Below the pieces are notes generated by a model. The model saw nothing but the letters and a program-made list of their open reading frames with translations, searched no databases and had not been told where the DNA came from. Below, in pieces: positions 1 to 5,260 of a stretch of DNA of 7,669 bases. Within the stretch, counting starts at the first letter, position 1, and each line of letters begins with the position of its first letter. The position numbers and the translations under genes are program-made. Origin of the DNA: Spyradomonas excrementavium (lineage in GTDB: Bacteria > Cyanobacteriota > Vampirovibrionia > Gastranaerophilales > Gastranaerophilaceae); the NCBI GenBank assembly GCA_018714005.1, contig DVOA01000106.1:1-7669 (forward strand), in the 5' to 3' direction.

Positions 1-2
1 TC

Positions 3-512
3 GGGGTTGTTGTCTGGTTTTTCAAAAATCAAGCTGCGCAGCGTGCGATTATTGATTTTTTCTCCGAAAAAACCTTTATGTCCGCAATATTTAACAATTA
101 TTTTTTCGGGAATTTCTTTTCTGTTCTGGGCGCCTCTTATGAAGCGGGAATCCCTGTAACCGAGGCGATTTTCGTTGCAGCTCCCTTATTAAAGGCAAAA
201 AGAATGGCGGTGGGGTTGAGCAGGACGAGAATGCTTTTGTGTCAGGGCGAATCTGTTACAAAATCCTTTGCTGCTGCCGGAATTTTCGATGATTTTGCCC
301 TTTCAAAAATAGCAACGGGCGAAAAAGCAGGAAAACTGGGCGAATCATTCTATTCAATTGTCGATAACTGCGAAAGGCGCCTTCAAGAATCGATAAATGT
401 AATCTCAAACCTTGTAAAACCCGTTTCAATATTGATTGTGGGGCTTCTGGTCGGGTATATTGCGGTTAATTTTTATTCCCATCTGTACGGCGGGCTGCTC
501 AGGGCGTTTTAG
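3..512 (+). CDS. Type II secretion system F family protein (GspF/PilC-like), C-terminal part; 5' end outside the window
   Basis: The frame is open from the first complete codon at base 3 to the TAG at 510-512, giving 169 residues and no start, so the gene begins upstream. The ATG at 78 lies inside the reading frame and has no convincing ribosome site. The visible part matches the second T2SF domain: a short hydrophobic end (GVVVWFF), a cytoplasmic helical domain containing 'SVLGASYEAGIPVTEA', the family-typical 'TGEKAGKLGESF' segment, and a C-terminal membrane segment (roughly VKPVSILIVGLLVGYIAVNF). GspF/PilC proteins form the inner-membrane platform that couples the assembly ATPase to pseudopilus or type IV pilus growth. 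In place of the usual Glu-Pro before the last membrane helix there is Lys-Pro. The gene converges on the minus-strand methyltransferase gene. Whether it serves secretion or pili cannot be told without the upstream genes. Confidence 0.85.
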   Translation, partial: GVVVWFFKNQAAQRAIIDFFSEKTFMSAIFNNYFFGNFFSVLGASYEAGIPVTEAIFVAAPLLKAKRMAVGLSRTRMLLCQGESVTKSFAAAGIFDDFALSKIATGEKAGKLGESFYSIVDNCERRLQESINVISNLVKPVSILIVGLLVGYIAVNFYSHLYGGLLRAF

Positions 513-522
513 ACTGTCCGAG

Positions 523-603
523 AAAAGTTCGTGCTAAGGAACACTCTGCCAAACAAAATGATTGAGTATCATTTTGTGAGAGGAAAGACGTGAACGAACT
601 TTT
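523..603. repeat. Perfect 10-bp inverted arms flanking hairpin copy 1
   Basis: AAAAGTTCGT at 523-532 is the exact reverse complement of ACGAACTTTT at 594-603. The two arms enclose the first hairpin repeat, giving a nested palindrome of about 80 bp. The left arm starts 10 bases after the stop codon of the secretion gene. On the plus strand the right arm ends in a short T run, so the structure could help end transcription. Equally, it could be a small palindromic mobile repeat. Confidence 0.6.
542..588. repeat. Hairpin repeat, copy 1
   Basis: This copy begins CACTCTGCC and ends TTTTGTGAGAGG-AAAGA. Inside is a perfect 10-bp stem: ACAAAATGAT (553-562) pairs with ATCATTTTGT (568-577) around the loop TGAGT. 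An outer CTCT (544-547) can also pair with AGAG (579-582), leaving a 5-nt bulge on the left side and one base on the right. It shares its flanks with the copy at 663-712 but has a different stem tip. No T-tract follows, so it is not a textbook terminator, although it lies between two convergent genes. Confidence 0.75.
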
Positions 604-604
604 T

Positions 605-667
605 GAGTGCCCGCCCCGCCGATGGCGGAAACGGTTTGAAAAGGTGAGCCTTGGGCGGTTCGCACTC
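605..667. repeat. GC-rich branched inverted repeat between the two hairpin copies
   Basis: GAGTGC (605-610) pairs with GCACTC (662-667), and the adjoining CCGCCC (611-616) pairs with GGGCGG (653-658) across a 3-nt bulge. An alternative or nested hairpin, CCGCC-GAT-GGCGG, lies at 616-628 and shares base 616 with the longer stem. The right arm overlaps the CACTCT start of hairpin copy 2. The region is far more GC-rich than its surroundings and carries no open frame of note. Confidence 0.55.
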
Positions 668-712
668 TGCCGAACAAAAGGTGACTAAATGTCACGTTTT
701 GTGAGAGGTAAG
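663..712. repeat. Hairpin repeat, copy 2
   Basis: It has the same flanks as copy 1: CACTCTGCC at the start and TTTTGTGAGAGG-TAAGA at the end. Its stem runs from ACAAAA (674-679) with TTTTGT (697-702), through one G/G mismatch, to GTGAC (681-685) with GTCAC (691-695), around the loop TAAAT. The outer CTCT (665-668) and AGAG (704-707) are kept. The tip sequence differs from copy 1 yet still pairs. The copy ends seven bases before the stop codon of the methyltransferase gene. Confidence 0.75.
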
Positions 713-718
713 AATCGA

Positions 719-1480
719 CTAAGGCGACACTAGATTAGATGAAATATAAAAGAGAATCGACGCTGCGCAGCTCAAATTCAGCGATTCTGTCTTTTCGGAA
801 ATGGGAATTGTCGTCAAAATATCGGCGGTTTCTACCGCCTCTTCGCTCAAACCGTCCGCCTCAGAGCCCAGCATTAGCACAAACGGACGCGAGTAGTCGA
901 TTTCTTCGGGATTTTTGACGTTTTTACGGTTTACGACTGACGCAATGTAATTATAACCCTGAAAAACCGCGTCTTTTACCGAATTCACCTTTATAACCGG
1001 AATTTTAAAAAGCCCTCCGACCGCAGAGCGCACAACTTTCGGATTGTAGATGTCAATCGTGTCACCCGCAAGAATTACCCCCTCAAAACCGAATGCAGCG
1101 GCGCTTCTGAGGATGGTTCCGAGGTTTCCCGCGTCTTTTATGTTTTCAATCAGCACGAGGCGTTTTTTTTCGCGTAAATCGTTGATATTGTGCTTTTTTT
1201 GCACCCCTACGGCCACGGCTTCGGGCATGCTTTCGGTTGTTGAGATTTTTTCAAGCACCGGTTCTGTGACGATTGTGATTTTGTCTTTTAAAAAGCTGAA
1301 TTTTTCGAGATTTTGTCCGGTTGTGTAGAGCGTTTTTATTTCTACGCCCTCGCTGAACGCTTCAAAAACAGGCTTGTAGCCCTCAAGCAAAAAAAGCCCC
1401 TGCGCGTTTCTGAATTTTTTTTGCGCAAGCTTTGCGGTTTCTTTTATTTCCTGATTTGATAGACTTTCGATTTTTTTCAT
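719..1480 (-). CDS. TrmH/SpoU-family RNA 2'-O-ribose methyltransferase
   Basis: The 253-residue product is full length for a SPOUT-class enzyme that transfers a methyl group from S-adenosylmethionine to a ribose 2'-OH in rRNA or tRNA. Residues 1-95 resemble the substrate-binding SpoU domain ('RNAQGLFLLEGYKPV'). The catalytic domain shows all three hallmark motifs: motif 1 NLGTILR at 119-125 with the catalytic-type Arg125, motif 2 GSEADGL at 205-211, and motif 3 IPISEKTESLNLS around 225-237, which builds the trefoil-knot cofactor pocket. The ATG at 1478-1480 has AAGG six bases upstream. The start lies 9 bp after the aminopeptidase stop, so the two genes are almost certainly co-transcribed. The exact RNA target (23S rRNA, as for RlmB, or tRNA) cannot be read from the sequence. 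Confidence 0.92.
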   Translation of the reverse strand: MKKIESLSNQEIKETAKLAQKKFRNAQGLFLLEGYKPVFEAFSEGVEIKTLYTTGQNLEKFSFLKDKITIVTEPVLEKISTTESMPEAVAVGVQKKHNINDLREKKRLVLIENIKDAGNLGTILRSAAAFGFEGVILAGDTIDIYNPKVVRSAVGGLFKIPVIKVNSVKDAVFQGYNYIASVVNRKNVKNPEEIDYSRPFVLMLGSEADGLSEEAVETADILTTIPISEKTESLNLSCAASILFYISSNLVSP

Positions 1481-1489
1481 TTTTAGCCT

Positions 1490-3142
1490 TTATTTTTTTG
1501 GGGAATTATTTTGTTCCTGCCAGTTTTTGAGCCAGATTTTCTCCTGCGCATTCAAAAGCGATTCGTCAATGCATTTTGGCTCGAATTTCATCTTAGATAA
1601 CGATTGTATAACAAAATCACCGTCTTTTTTAGTTAAATAAACCGTATTTTCAAGCCTTACGCCGCCGAAACCGCTCTTGTAAAGCCCGGGTTCGATTGTG
1701 AAAACCATATTTTCTTTGAGGAATTTCCGCCCCCAAGCCCCGCTTGAAATAGTCGGAGGCATTTCGTGCACATTAATGCCGACACCGTGCCCCAGCCCGT
1801 GGTTGAAGTTAAAACCCTCCTCAAGAAGTCCGGATTTTTTTGCAATTTTTCTTGCAATCCTGTCCAGCGTAGCACCTGTGGTTCTTGAGGTGACTTTGTG
1901 GTGGTATGCGTTCAAAAACATTTTTAAAACCGTCGTGTAAACCCGTTTTTGGAGCTCATCCGGCATGCCTTTTATAAAAGTTCGCGTGATATCGGTCGAA
2001 TATCCGCCCTCAAAATGCCCCCCGCAATCAAGCAGCACAAAATCCCCGTCTGTGACCCTGACATCGCGCGACGGGTGCGAATAATGGATAATTGAGGAGT
2101 TTGTTCCGGCTGCGAGGATTGTTTTAAAGCTTAACTGCCTTGCCCCAAGCTCCAAATAGCCTTTTTCAACAGCGTCCGAAAGCTCTTTTTCGTCCAAATT
2201 CTCCTGTGTTGCAATCATTTCGCTGATTTTGTTCACAACCCTGTCGGTTCTTTCAAAATTCTTCTTAAAATGGGCGATTTCAGCGTCATTTTTGATAGAT
2301 TTCATCAGGGCAATGCGGTTTTTTCTTAAAGGAGCCGCGTTTCGCTTAATAAGCCTGAAATCAGCAAGGTTTATAGTCGAAGGCACATAAAGTGCTTCAA
2401 ATTTTTCCGGAAGAAAGTCTTCAAATTCGCTCATGGGCTTTGTTTCAAAGTGTTCACCGGTAATTTCGATTTTTTCGTCTGTGAAAATGACGGCCCTGTC
2501 TTTATAAATCGCAAGTTTTGCCTTAAAAACCGAGCTGAACGGGGTTTTGTACTGCCTGAGGTTTGTTAAATATGCGATATTTTCAAGATTTGTTTCAAGA
2601 TAAACCTGTTTTTTGCGGAGTTTTTTGGCTATTTTTAAGAATTTTTCGTCCGCACTTACTCCGGCAATTTTTATATCAATTTTTTTTGCGGGCTCGCTTG
2701 ATTCCGCGGTTTTTAGCCCGTGAAAAAGTTCAACCGGGTCATGGTCAAGAACCTTGATTTTAATACCTTTTGAAAGGCACTTTTTTTTCAAAATTTTGTA
2801 AAAATTCAAAGAAATTTTCTTAGAAACCACGCCGAGCGTCGAATCCGGCTTGATAATCTCAACCATTTTCTCCAAAAAGCTCTCGCCGAGCTGTAATTTA
2901 ACAACTGTCGTGGTTTTCGGGTCGGTTTCTTTGTCTGCCTGCTCATGGTAGCGTCCATCCGCGAATTGCCAGAGATTTTCTCCCGAAATTAATGCGTCTC
3001 CGGTAGAACCCGAAAATCCCGTGACATAATACCTTGAACAATTCGTCAGTTCGTTGTATTCGACCAGAAATTCGTCGGTTGTGTTGACCAGAAGATAGTC
3101 AAGGCTGTTTTCTGAGAGGTATTTTCTTAGTTTTTTAATCAT
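1490..3142 (-). CDS. Xaa-Pro aminopeptidase (aminopeptidase P, peptidase family M24B), three-domain type
   Basis: The 550-residue enzyme is predicted to remove an N-terminal residue preceding proline, in the cytoplasm since no signal peptide is seen. Domain order is creatinase-N-like (about 1-135, with 'YYVTGFSGSTGDALI' and 'LWQFADGRYHEQA'), a second creatinase-N-like domain (about 140-285), and the pita-bread M24 domain (about 290-510). All five expected metal ligands are present: Asp372, Asp384, His452 (in HGLGHGVG), Glu484 (in TIEPGLY) and Glu498 (in RLENTV). His448 and His459 match the conserved active-site histidines. The two Asp ligands are 12 residues apart, whereas E. coli PepP has 11. 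Length and domain plan resemble the longer XPNPEP1-like enzymes rather than E. coli PepP. The start ATG (3140-3142) has AGGA four bases upstream. Confidence 0.93.
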   Translation of the reverse strand: MIKKLRKYLSENSLDYLLVNTTDEFLVEYNELTNCSRYYVTGFSGSTGDALISGENLWQFADGRYHEQADKETDPKTTTVVKLQLGESFLEKMVEIIKPDSTLGVVSKKISLNFYKILKKKCLSKGIKIKVLDHDPVELFHGLKTAESSEPAKKIDIKIAGVSADEKFLKIAKKLRKKQVYLETNLENIAYLTNLRQYKTPFSSVFKAKLAIYKDRAVIFTDEKIEITGEHFETKPMSEFEDFLPEKFEALYVPSTINLADFRLIKRNAAPLRKNRIALMKSIKNDAEIAHFKKNFERTDRVVNKISEMIATQENLDEKELSDAVEKGYLELGARQLSFKTILAAGTNSSIIHYSHPSRDVRVTDGDFVLLDCGGHFEGGYSTDITRTFIKGMPDELQKRVYTTVLKMFLNAYHHKVTSRTTGATLDRIARKIAKKSGLLEEGFNFNHGLGHGVGINVHEMPPTISSGAWGRKFLKENMVFTIEPGLYKSGFGGVRLENTVYLTKKDGDFVIQSLSKMKFEPKCIDESLLNAQEKIWLKNWQEQNNSPKK

Positions 3143-3162
3143 TTGTTCCTGCTAAAACGGGC

Positions 3163-3182
3163 GGGCTGACGGGAGCCAGCCC
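3163..3182 (-). other. Small intergenic hairpin between the parvulin and aminopeptidase genes
   Basis: Read on the minus strand, GGGCTG and CAGCCC form a 6-bp stem with an 8-nt loop. It lies in the 48-bp gap between the parvulin stop and the aminopeptidase ribosome site and is followed by GCCCGTTTTAG. The T run is short, so at most this is a weak attenuator or a processing site. Confidence 0.3.
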
Positions 3183-3190
3183 ATATGCCG

Positions 3191-3472
3191 TTAGTCTTTT
3201 TTATCTGTTAATTTAATAAGGTGCCAGCCGAACTGGGTTTGAATCGGGTCGGAAACTTCGCCGATTTCCATTGAAAATGCAGCGTCTTCAAATTCTTTTA
3301 CCATTTGGCCTTTGCCAAAAAAGCCTAAATCGCCGCCATTTGCGCCTGACGGGCAGAGAGAAACTTCTGCTGCAACGTCTTCAAAGGGTTTTCCTGCGAG
3401 GATTTCTTCTTTTAGCTTTTTAGCTTCGTCTTCGGTTCTTACCAGTAAGTGGCTTGCTTTTACCTGTGTCAT
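3191..3472 (-). CDS. Small cytoplasmic parvulin-type peptidyl-prolyl isomerase (PpiC-like)
   Basis: The product is a single rotamase domain of 93 residues, about the size of E. coli PpiC. It catalyses cis-trans isomerisation of peptide bonds before proline and assists folding. From the chosen Met, the parvulin active-site residues are His8 (SHLLV), Cys40 (LCPSG), Met57 (GQMV), Phe61 (EFEDAAF), Phe81 and His84 (QFGWHLIKL). The signature 'CPSGANGGDLGFFGKGQMV' is clear. The open frame extends 8 codons further upstream, but the ATG at 3470-3472 places HLLV at the usual position and has GGAGA (3479-3483) about six bases before it. No signal peptide is seen, so it should be cytosolic. It is the first gene of the leftward group and is divergent from the BFN gene. 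Confidence 0.9.
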   Translation of the reverse strand: MTQVKASHLLVRTEDEAKKLKEEILAGKPFEDVAAEVSLCPSGANGGDLGFFGKGQMVKEFEDAAFSMEIGEVSDPIQTQFGWHLIKLTDKKD

Positions 3473-3500
3473 GTTTTTTCTCCGTTTGTATAACAAATCT

Positions 3501-3506
3501 ATTATA
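3501..3506 (-). promoter_or_regulatory. Possible -10 element for the parvulin gene
   Basis: The minus strand reads TATAAT here, placing a predicted start about 7 bases further left and a leader of roughly 22 nt including the ribosome site. There is no recognisable -35 at 16-18 bp. A TATAAT also exists on the plus strand at 3503-3508, so this symmetric AT-rich box could instead serve the divergent BFN gene. Confidence 0.35.
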
Positions 3507-3541
3507 ATGCATTGCTTTGGAAAAAAATAGTATGTTCAGCG

Positions 3542-3570
3542 TAGACGCAGTGATTATTTTGGACTATAAT
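3542..3570 (+). promoter_or_regulatory. Candidate sigma-70 promoter for the BFN gene, implying a leaderless mRNA
   Basis: TAGACG (3542-3547, four of six matches to TTGACA) is followed by a 17-bp spacer and a consensus TATAAT (3565-3570). Only six bases, GTCGTT, separate the -10 from the ATG at 3577, so transcription would start at or next to the A of the start codon. No ribosome-binding sequence precedes this ATG, which fits. The weak -35 and the alternative TATAAT at 3503-3508 keep this uncertain. Confidence 0.4.
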
Positions 3571-3576
3571 GTCGTT

Positions 3577-4086
3577 ATGATTGAGATGAAAGTAATGGGA
3601 ATAGCGCTCGATACGCGCACAGGCTCGCCGATTGTGGTTTTGCACGATTTGCAAAACAGAAAGGCGCTTCCGATATGGATTGGCTCGGCCGAAGCCAGCG
3701 CTATTATCCGTAAAATTGAAAATATTACCGTCACGCGCCCCATGACGCATGATTTAATCATTGATATCGTTGAAAAAACCGGCTATTCTATCGACAGAAT
3801 TGAGATTAACGATGTCGATAAGGAAACTTATTTTGCAATAATTTATCTCAAGAACGAAGAAGGCAAGGAAATTGAAATAGACGCCCGCCCGTCCGACGCA
3901 ATCGCTGTTTCCATCCGCGTGGAAGCGCCGATTTTTGTTACTGCGAATGTGCTTGCGAACGGTTCGGTTTCCTGTGACAGCGCAAAAGACGAGGAAGAAG
4001 CGCAGGAGTTTCGCAATTTTATCCAGAGCATAAAGCCGTCCGATTTTGAAAAATTGATGAAAGATGACAAGCAATCTGATCAATAA
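3577..4086 (+). CDS. Bifunctional nuclease (BFN/DUF151) family protein
   Basis: From the Met at 3577 the product has 169 residues. It opens with the family's typical start 'MIEMKVMGIALDTRTGSPIVV', followed by 'LPIWIGSAEASAI' and the most diagnostic segment 'IDARPSDAIAVSIRVEAPIFV' near residues 101-121. A C-terminal acidic helical tail (AKDEEEAQEFRNFI...) follows. The plant founding member has reported DNase and RNase activity, but the role in bacteria is poorly defined, so the name reflects the family rather than a shown activity. The frame stays open upstream to a TTG at 3517 and an ATG at 3532, but those extra residues do not resemble the family N-terminus and have no ribosome site. The predicted protein is cytosolic. 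No clear terminator follows; CAAAAAATTTTTTG at 4112-4125 is a weak palindrome only. Confidence 0.88.
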   Translation: MIEMKVMGIALDTRTGSPIVVLHDLQNRKALPIWIGSAEASAIIRKIENITVTRPMTHDLIIDIVEKTGYSIDRIEINDVDKETYFAIIYLKNEEGKEIEIDARPSDAIAVSIRVEAPIFVTANVLANGSVSCDSAKDEEEAQEFRNFIQSIKPSDFEKLMKDDKQSDQ

Positions 4087-4193
4087 TCCTAAATTATACG
4101 CTCAGGGGTAGCAAAAAATTTTTTGTTTGGTTTTAAAATATTCATGCAATCCTGAAAAACGGGATTTTTCAAATGTGAAATCCAAAGTATTGA

Positions 4194-4220
4194 GAAATGT
4201 TATACATATTATAATATTTC
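4194..4220. promoter_or_regulatory. AT-rich palindrome abutting the LysM gene promoter, possible operator
   Basis: GAAATGTTATA (4194-4204) and TATAATATTTC (4210-4220) are inverted repeats with one mismatch in 11, around the 5-bp centre CATAT. The right arm ends exactly where the -35 hexamer begins. It may be a regulator site, or it may act as an AT-rich upstream element. The remaining intergenic bases (4087-4193) hold only weak short palindromes. Confidence 0.4.
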
Positions 4221-4250
4221 TTGACTTTCGGATTCCCTGCCGACTATCAT
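4221..4250 (+). promoter_or_regulatory. Sigma-70-type promoter of the LysM protein gene
   Basis: TTGACT (4221-4226) and TATCAT (4245-4250) each match the consensus in five of six positions, with an 18-bp spacer. The predicted start near 4257 gives a leader of about 21 nt. This includes the ribosome site GTGAGG (4268-4273), four bases before the ATG at 4278. Confidence 0.65.
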
Positions 4251-4277
4251 GTATTAAAAGCAACAAAGTGAGGTCCA

Positions 4278-4829
4278 ATGAAAAGCTCTACACTGCACAG
4301 ATCTAATTTATCCAAAGAACGCATGGCGCTTCTTGAGGAATTGAGGGCAAAATCTTCTTTCAAAGAAGAGTCAAATCCTGCTCCGAATGTTTACATAAGA
4401 CCTTCTAAAGAAAAAGAACTCGATGTTCTCTGGCAAAACTTCAAAGTCGGTCAAAAATCAGAAAAATCTCCCGGTGTTTATCTTACGGTAGGTTTTATTG
4501 CCGGCGCTGTCTGCATGTTCCTTATGACTGCGCTTTTGAGCTTTAGCTCTGATTCAATGTCTGACAATTCATCTTCAACAAAGCTTGTTAAACGTGAAAA
4601 ACCTGCAAAATCGCAGATTTCCATTATCCCTGCCGACAATATACAAAAACCGGCACCAACAAGCTCTGAAACATACACAATCAAATCCGGCGACACGCTG
4701 GAAGGCATTATTATCAGGTTCTACGGAAAGTATGACCCCTCCAAAGTTACAAAACTTATGGAAGCAAACCAGCTTTCCAACCCGAATGCCCTTTCCATCG
4801 GCCAAACCCTTACAATACCGCTGGATTAG
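4278..4829 (+). CDS. Single-pass membrane protein with C-terminal LysM domain
   Basis: The 183-residue product starts with a charged, Lys/Glu-rich N-terminal region (1-65). One hydrophobic segment follows at about 67-90 (VYLTVGFIAGAVCMFLMTALLSF), then a Ser/Lys/Pro-rich linker (91-130), then a LysM domain at 132-182 with 'YTIKSGDTLEGIIIRFYG' and 'NPNALSIGQTLTIPL'. LysM binds the N-acetylglucosamine-containing glycan of peptidoglycan. The layout predicts an N-in, C-out inner-membrane protein that tethers the membrane to the cell wall, with no enzymatic domain. The N-terminal 65 residues are not recognised and may bind a cytoplasmic partner. It has its own promoter and terminator, so it is probably a single-gene unit. 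Confidence 0.85.
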   Translation: MKSSTLHRSNLSKERMALLEELRAKSSFKEESNPAPNVYIRPSKEKELDVLWQNFKVGQKSEKSPGVYLTVGFIAGAVCMFLMTALLSFSSDSMSDNSSSTKLVKREKPAKSQISIIPADNIQKPAPTSSETYTIKSGDTLEGIIIRFYGKYDPSKVTKLMEANQLSNPNALSIGQTLTIPLD

Positions 4830-4844
4830 GAACTATTTTTTAAC

Positions 4845-4876
4845 AAAAACCGCCGATTTTCGCTTCGGCGGTTTTT
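4845..4876 (+). terminator. Intrinsic terminator after the LysM gene
   Basis: AAAAACCGCCGA (4845-4856) pairs perfectly with TCGGCGGTTTTT (4865-4876), giving a GC-rich 7-bp core, an 8-nt loop and a T run. It begins 15 bases after the stop codon. The flanking A and T tracts mean it could also work on the minus strand. The tRNA starts only 11 bases later. Confidence 0.9.
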
Positions 4877-4887
4877 ATATTCAAAAT

Positions 4888-4959
4888 GCGGATGTAATTC
4901 AGTGGTAGAATGCAACCTTCCCAAGGTTGACGTCGCGGGTTCGAGTCCCGTCGTCCGCT
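4888..4959 (+). tRNA. tRNA-Gly, anticodon CCC
   Basis: A complete 72-nt cloverleaf is present. The acceptor stem GCGGATG pairs with CGTCCGC with one T-G wobble. The D stem is ATTC/GAAT with loop AGTGGTA. The anticodon stem CAACC/GGTTG holds the loop TTCCCAA, so the anticodon is CCC and reads the glycine codon GGG. The variable loop has five bases, the T stem is GCGGG/CCCGT with loop TTCGAGT, and the discriminator base is T. CCA is not encoded. A TATATT at 4876-4881 is placed to start transcription right at the mature 5' end, but it lacks a -35 and overlaps the terminator's T run. The last 18 nt (4942-4959) form the start of the downstream direct repeat. Confidence 0.95.
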
Positions 4960-5087
4960 TGTCTATTTTTTCACTTTTCAAGCCTCTCACACGTATTTCT
5001 AAGCAAGCAAGCTTGCAAGAACTACGGTTTACACGGCGATTTGCTTTGCAAATAGCCGGCACTCCGGCACTCTAAGGCTCGTGCCTC
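4942..5087. repeat. Direct repeat copy 1, beginning in the tRNA-Gly T-loop
   Basis: It starts with the tRNA 3' end (CGAGTCCCGTCGTCCGCTT) and continues through a T-rich stretch. Next come CCTCTCACACGTATTTCTAA and a perfect 10-bp palindrome GCAAGCTTGC. A hairpin follows at 5034-5058: CGGCGATTTGC, loop TTT, GCAAATAGCCG, with one mismatch. The octamer CCGGCACT is then present twice in tandem (5056-5063 and 5064-5071), after which similarity to copy 2 fades near 5087. No credible open frame is present. Confidence 0.85.
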
Positions 5088-5103
5088 ACCAAGACTGCCG
5101 TTG

Positions 5104-5241
5104 CGAGTCCCGTCGTCCGCTTATCTATTTTTTCACGTTTTTATGCCTCTCACACGTATTTCTAAGCAAGCAAGCTTGCAAGAACTACGGTTTACCGGCG
5201 ATTTGCAAAGCAAATAGCCGGCACTTTATGGCTCATACATC
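5104..5241. repeat. Direct repeat copy 2, carrying a 19-nt tRNA-Gly 3'-end remnant
   Basis: Bases 5104-5122 repeat exactly the end of the tRNA from its T-loop plus the following base (copy 1, 4942-4960). About 120 more bases follow at high identity, including the 45-base run from CCTCTCACA to the GGTTTAC before the hairpin. The hairpin here (5195-5221) has the loop AAA where copy 1 has TTT, and the CCGGCACT octamer occurs once. Only the tRNA 3' part is present, so this is not a second tRNA gene. On the minus strand the hairpin lies about 40 bases beyond the GNAT-like gene stop but has no T run. Confidence 0.85.
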
Positions 5242-5260
5242 TTCGCAGCATTAGGAAATC

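Noticed and set aside
542..588. Classical intrinsic terminator at the hairpin repeats
   Set aside because: The stems are mostly A-T rich and are followed by GAGAGG rather than a T run in either copy. A transcription-ending role cannot be excluded but is not supported.
1050..1328. 92-residue plus-strand frame, and similar frames at 1698-1940, 2563-2757, 3754-4083 and 5950-6183
   Set aside because: They lie opposite well-recognised genes, show low-complexity or unrecognisable protein sequence and lack ribosome sites, so they are shadow frames.
3517..3576. Upstream TTG or ATG start for the BFN protein
   Set aside because: The added residues do not resemble the family, and neither start has a ribosome site. 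The Met at 3577 matches the usual N-terminus.
4826..5062. 78-residue minus-strand open frame containing 'GLEPATSTLGRLHSTTE'
   Set aside because: This peptide is the well-known artefact of translating the antisense strand of a tRNA gene. The frame lies across tRNA-Gly and the terminator and has no ribosome site.
5101..5122. Possible second tRNA-Gly
   Set aside because: Only the T-loop-to-acceptor 3' end is present. The upstream bases do not provide a 5' acceptor strand, D arm or anticodon arm.
4942..5241. CRISPR-like array
   Set aside because: There are only two long units of about 140 bp starting in a tRNA, with no regular short repeats and spacers and no cas genes.
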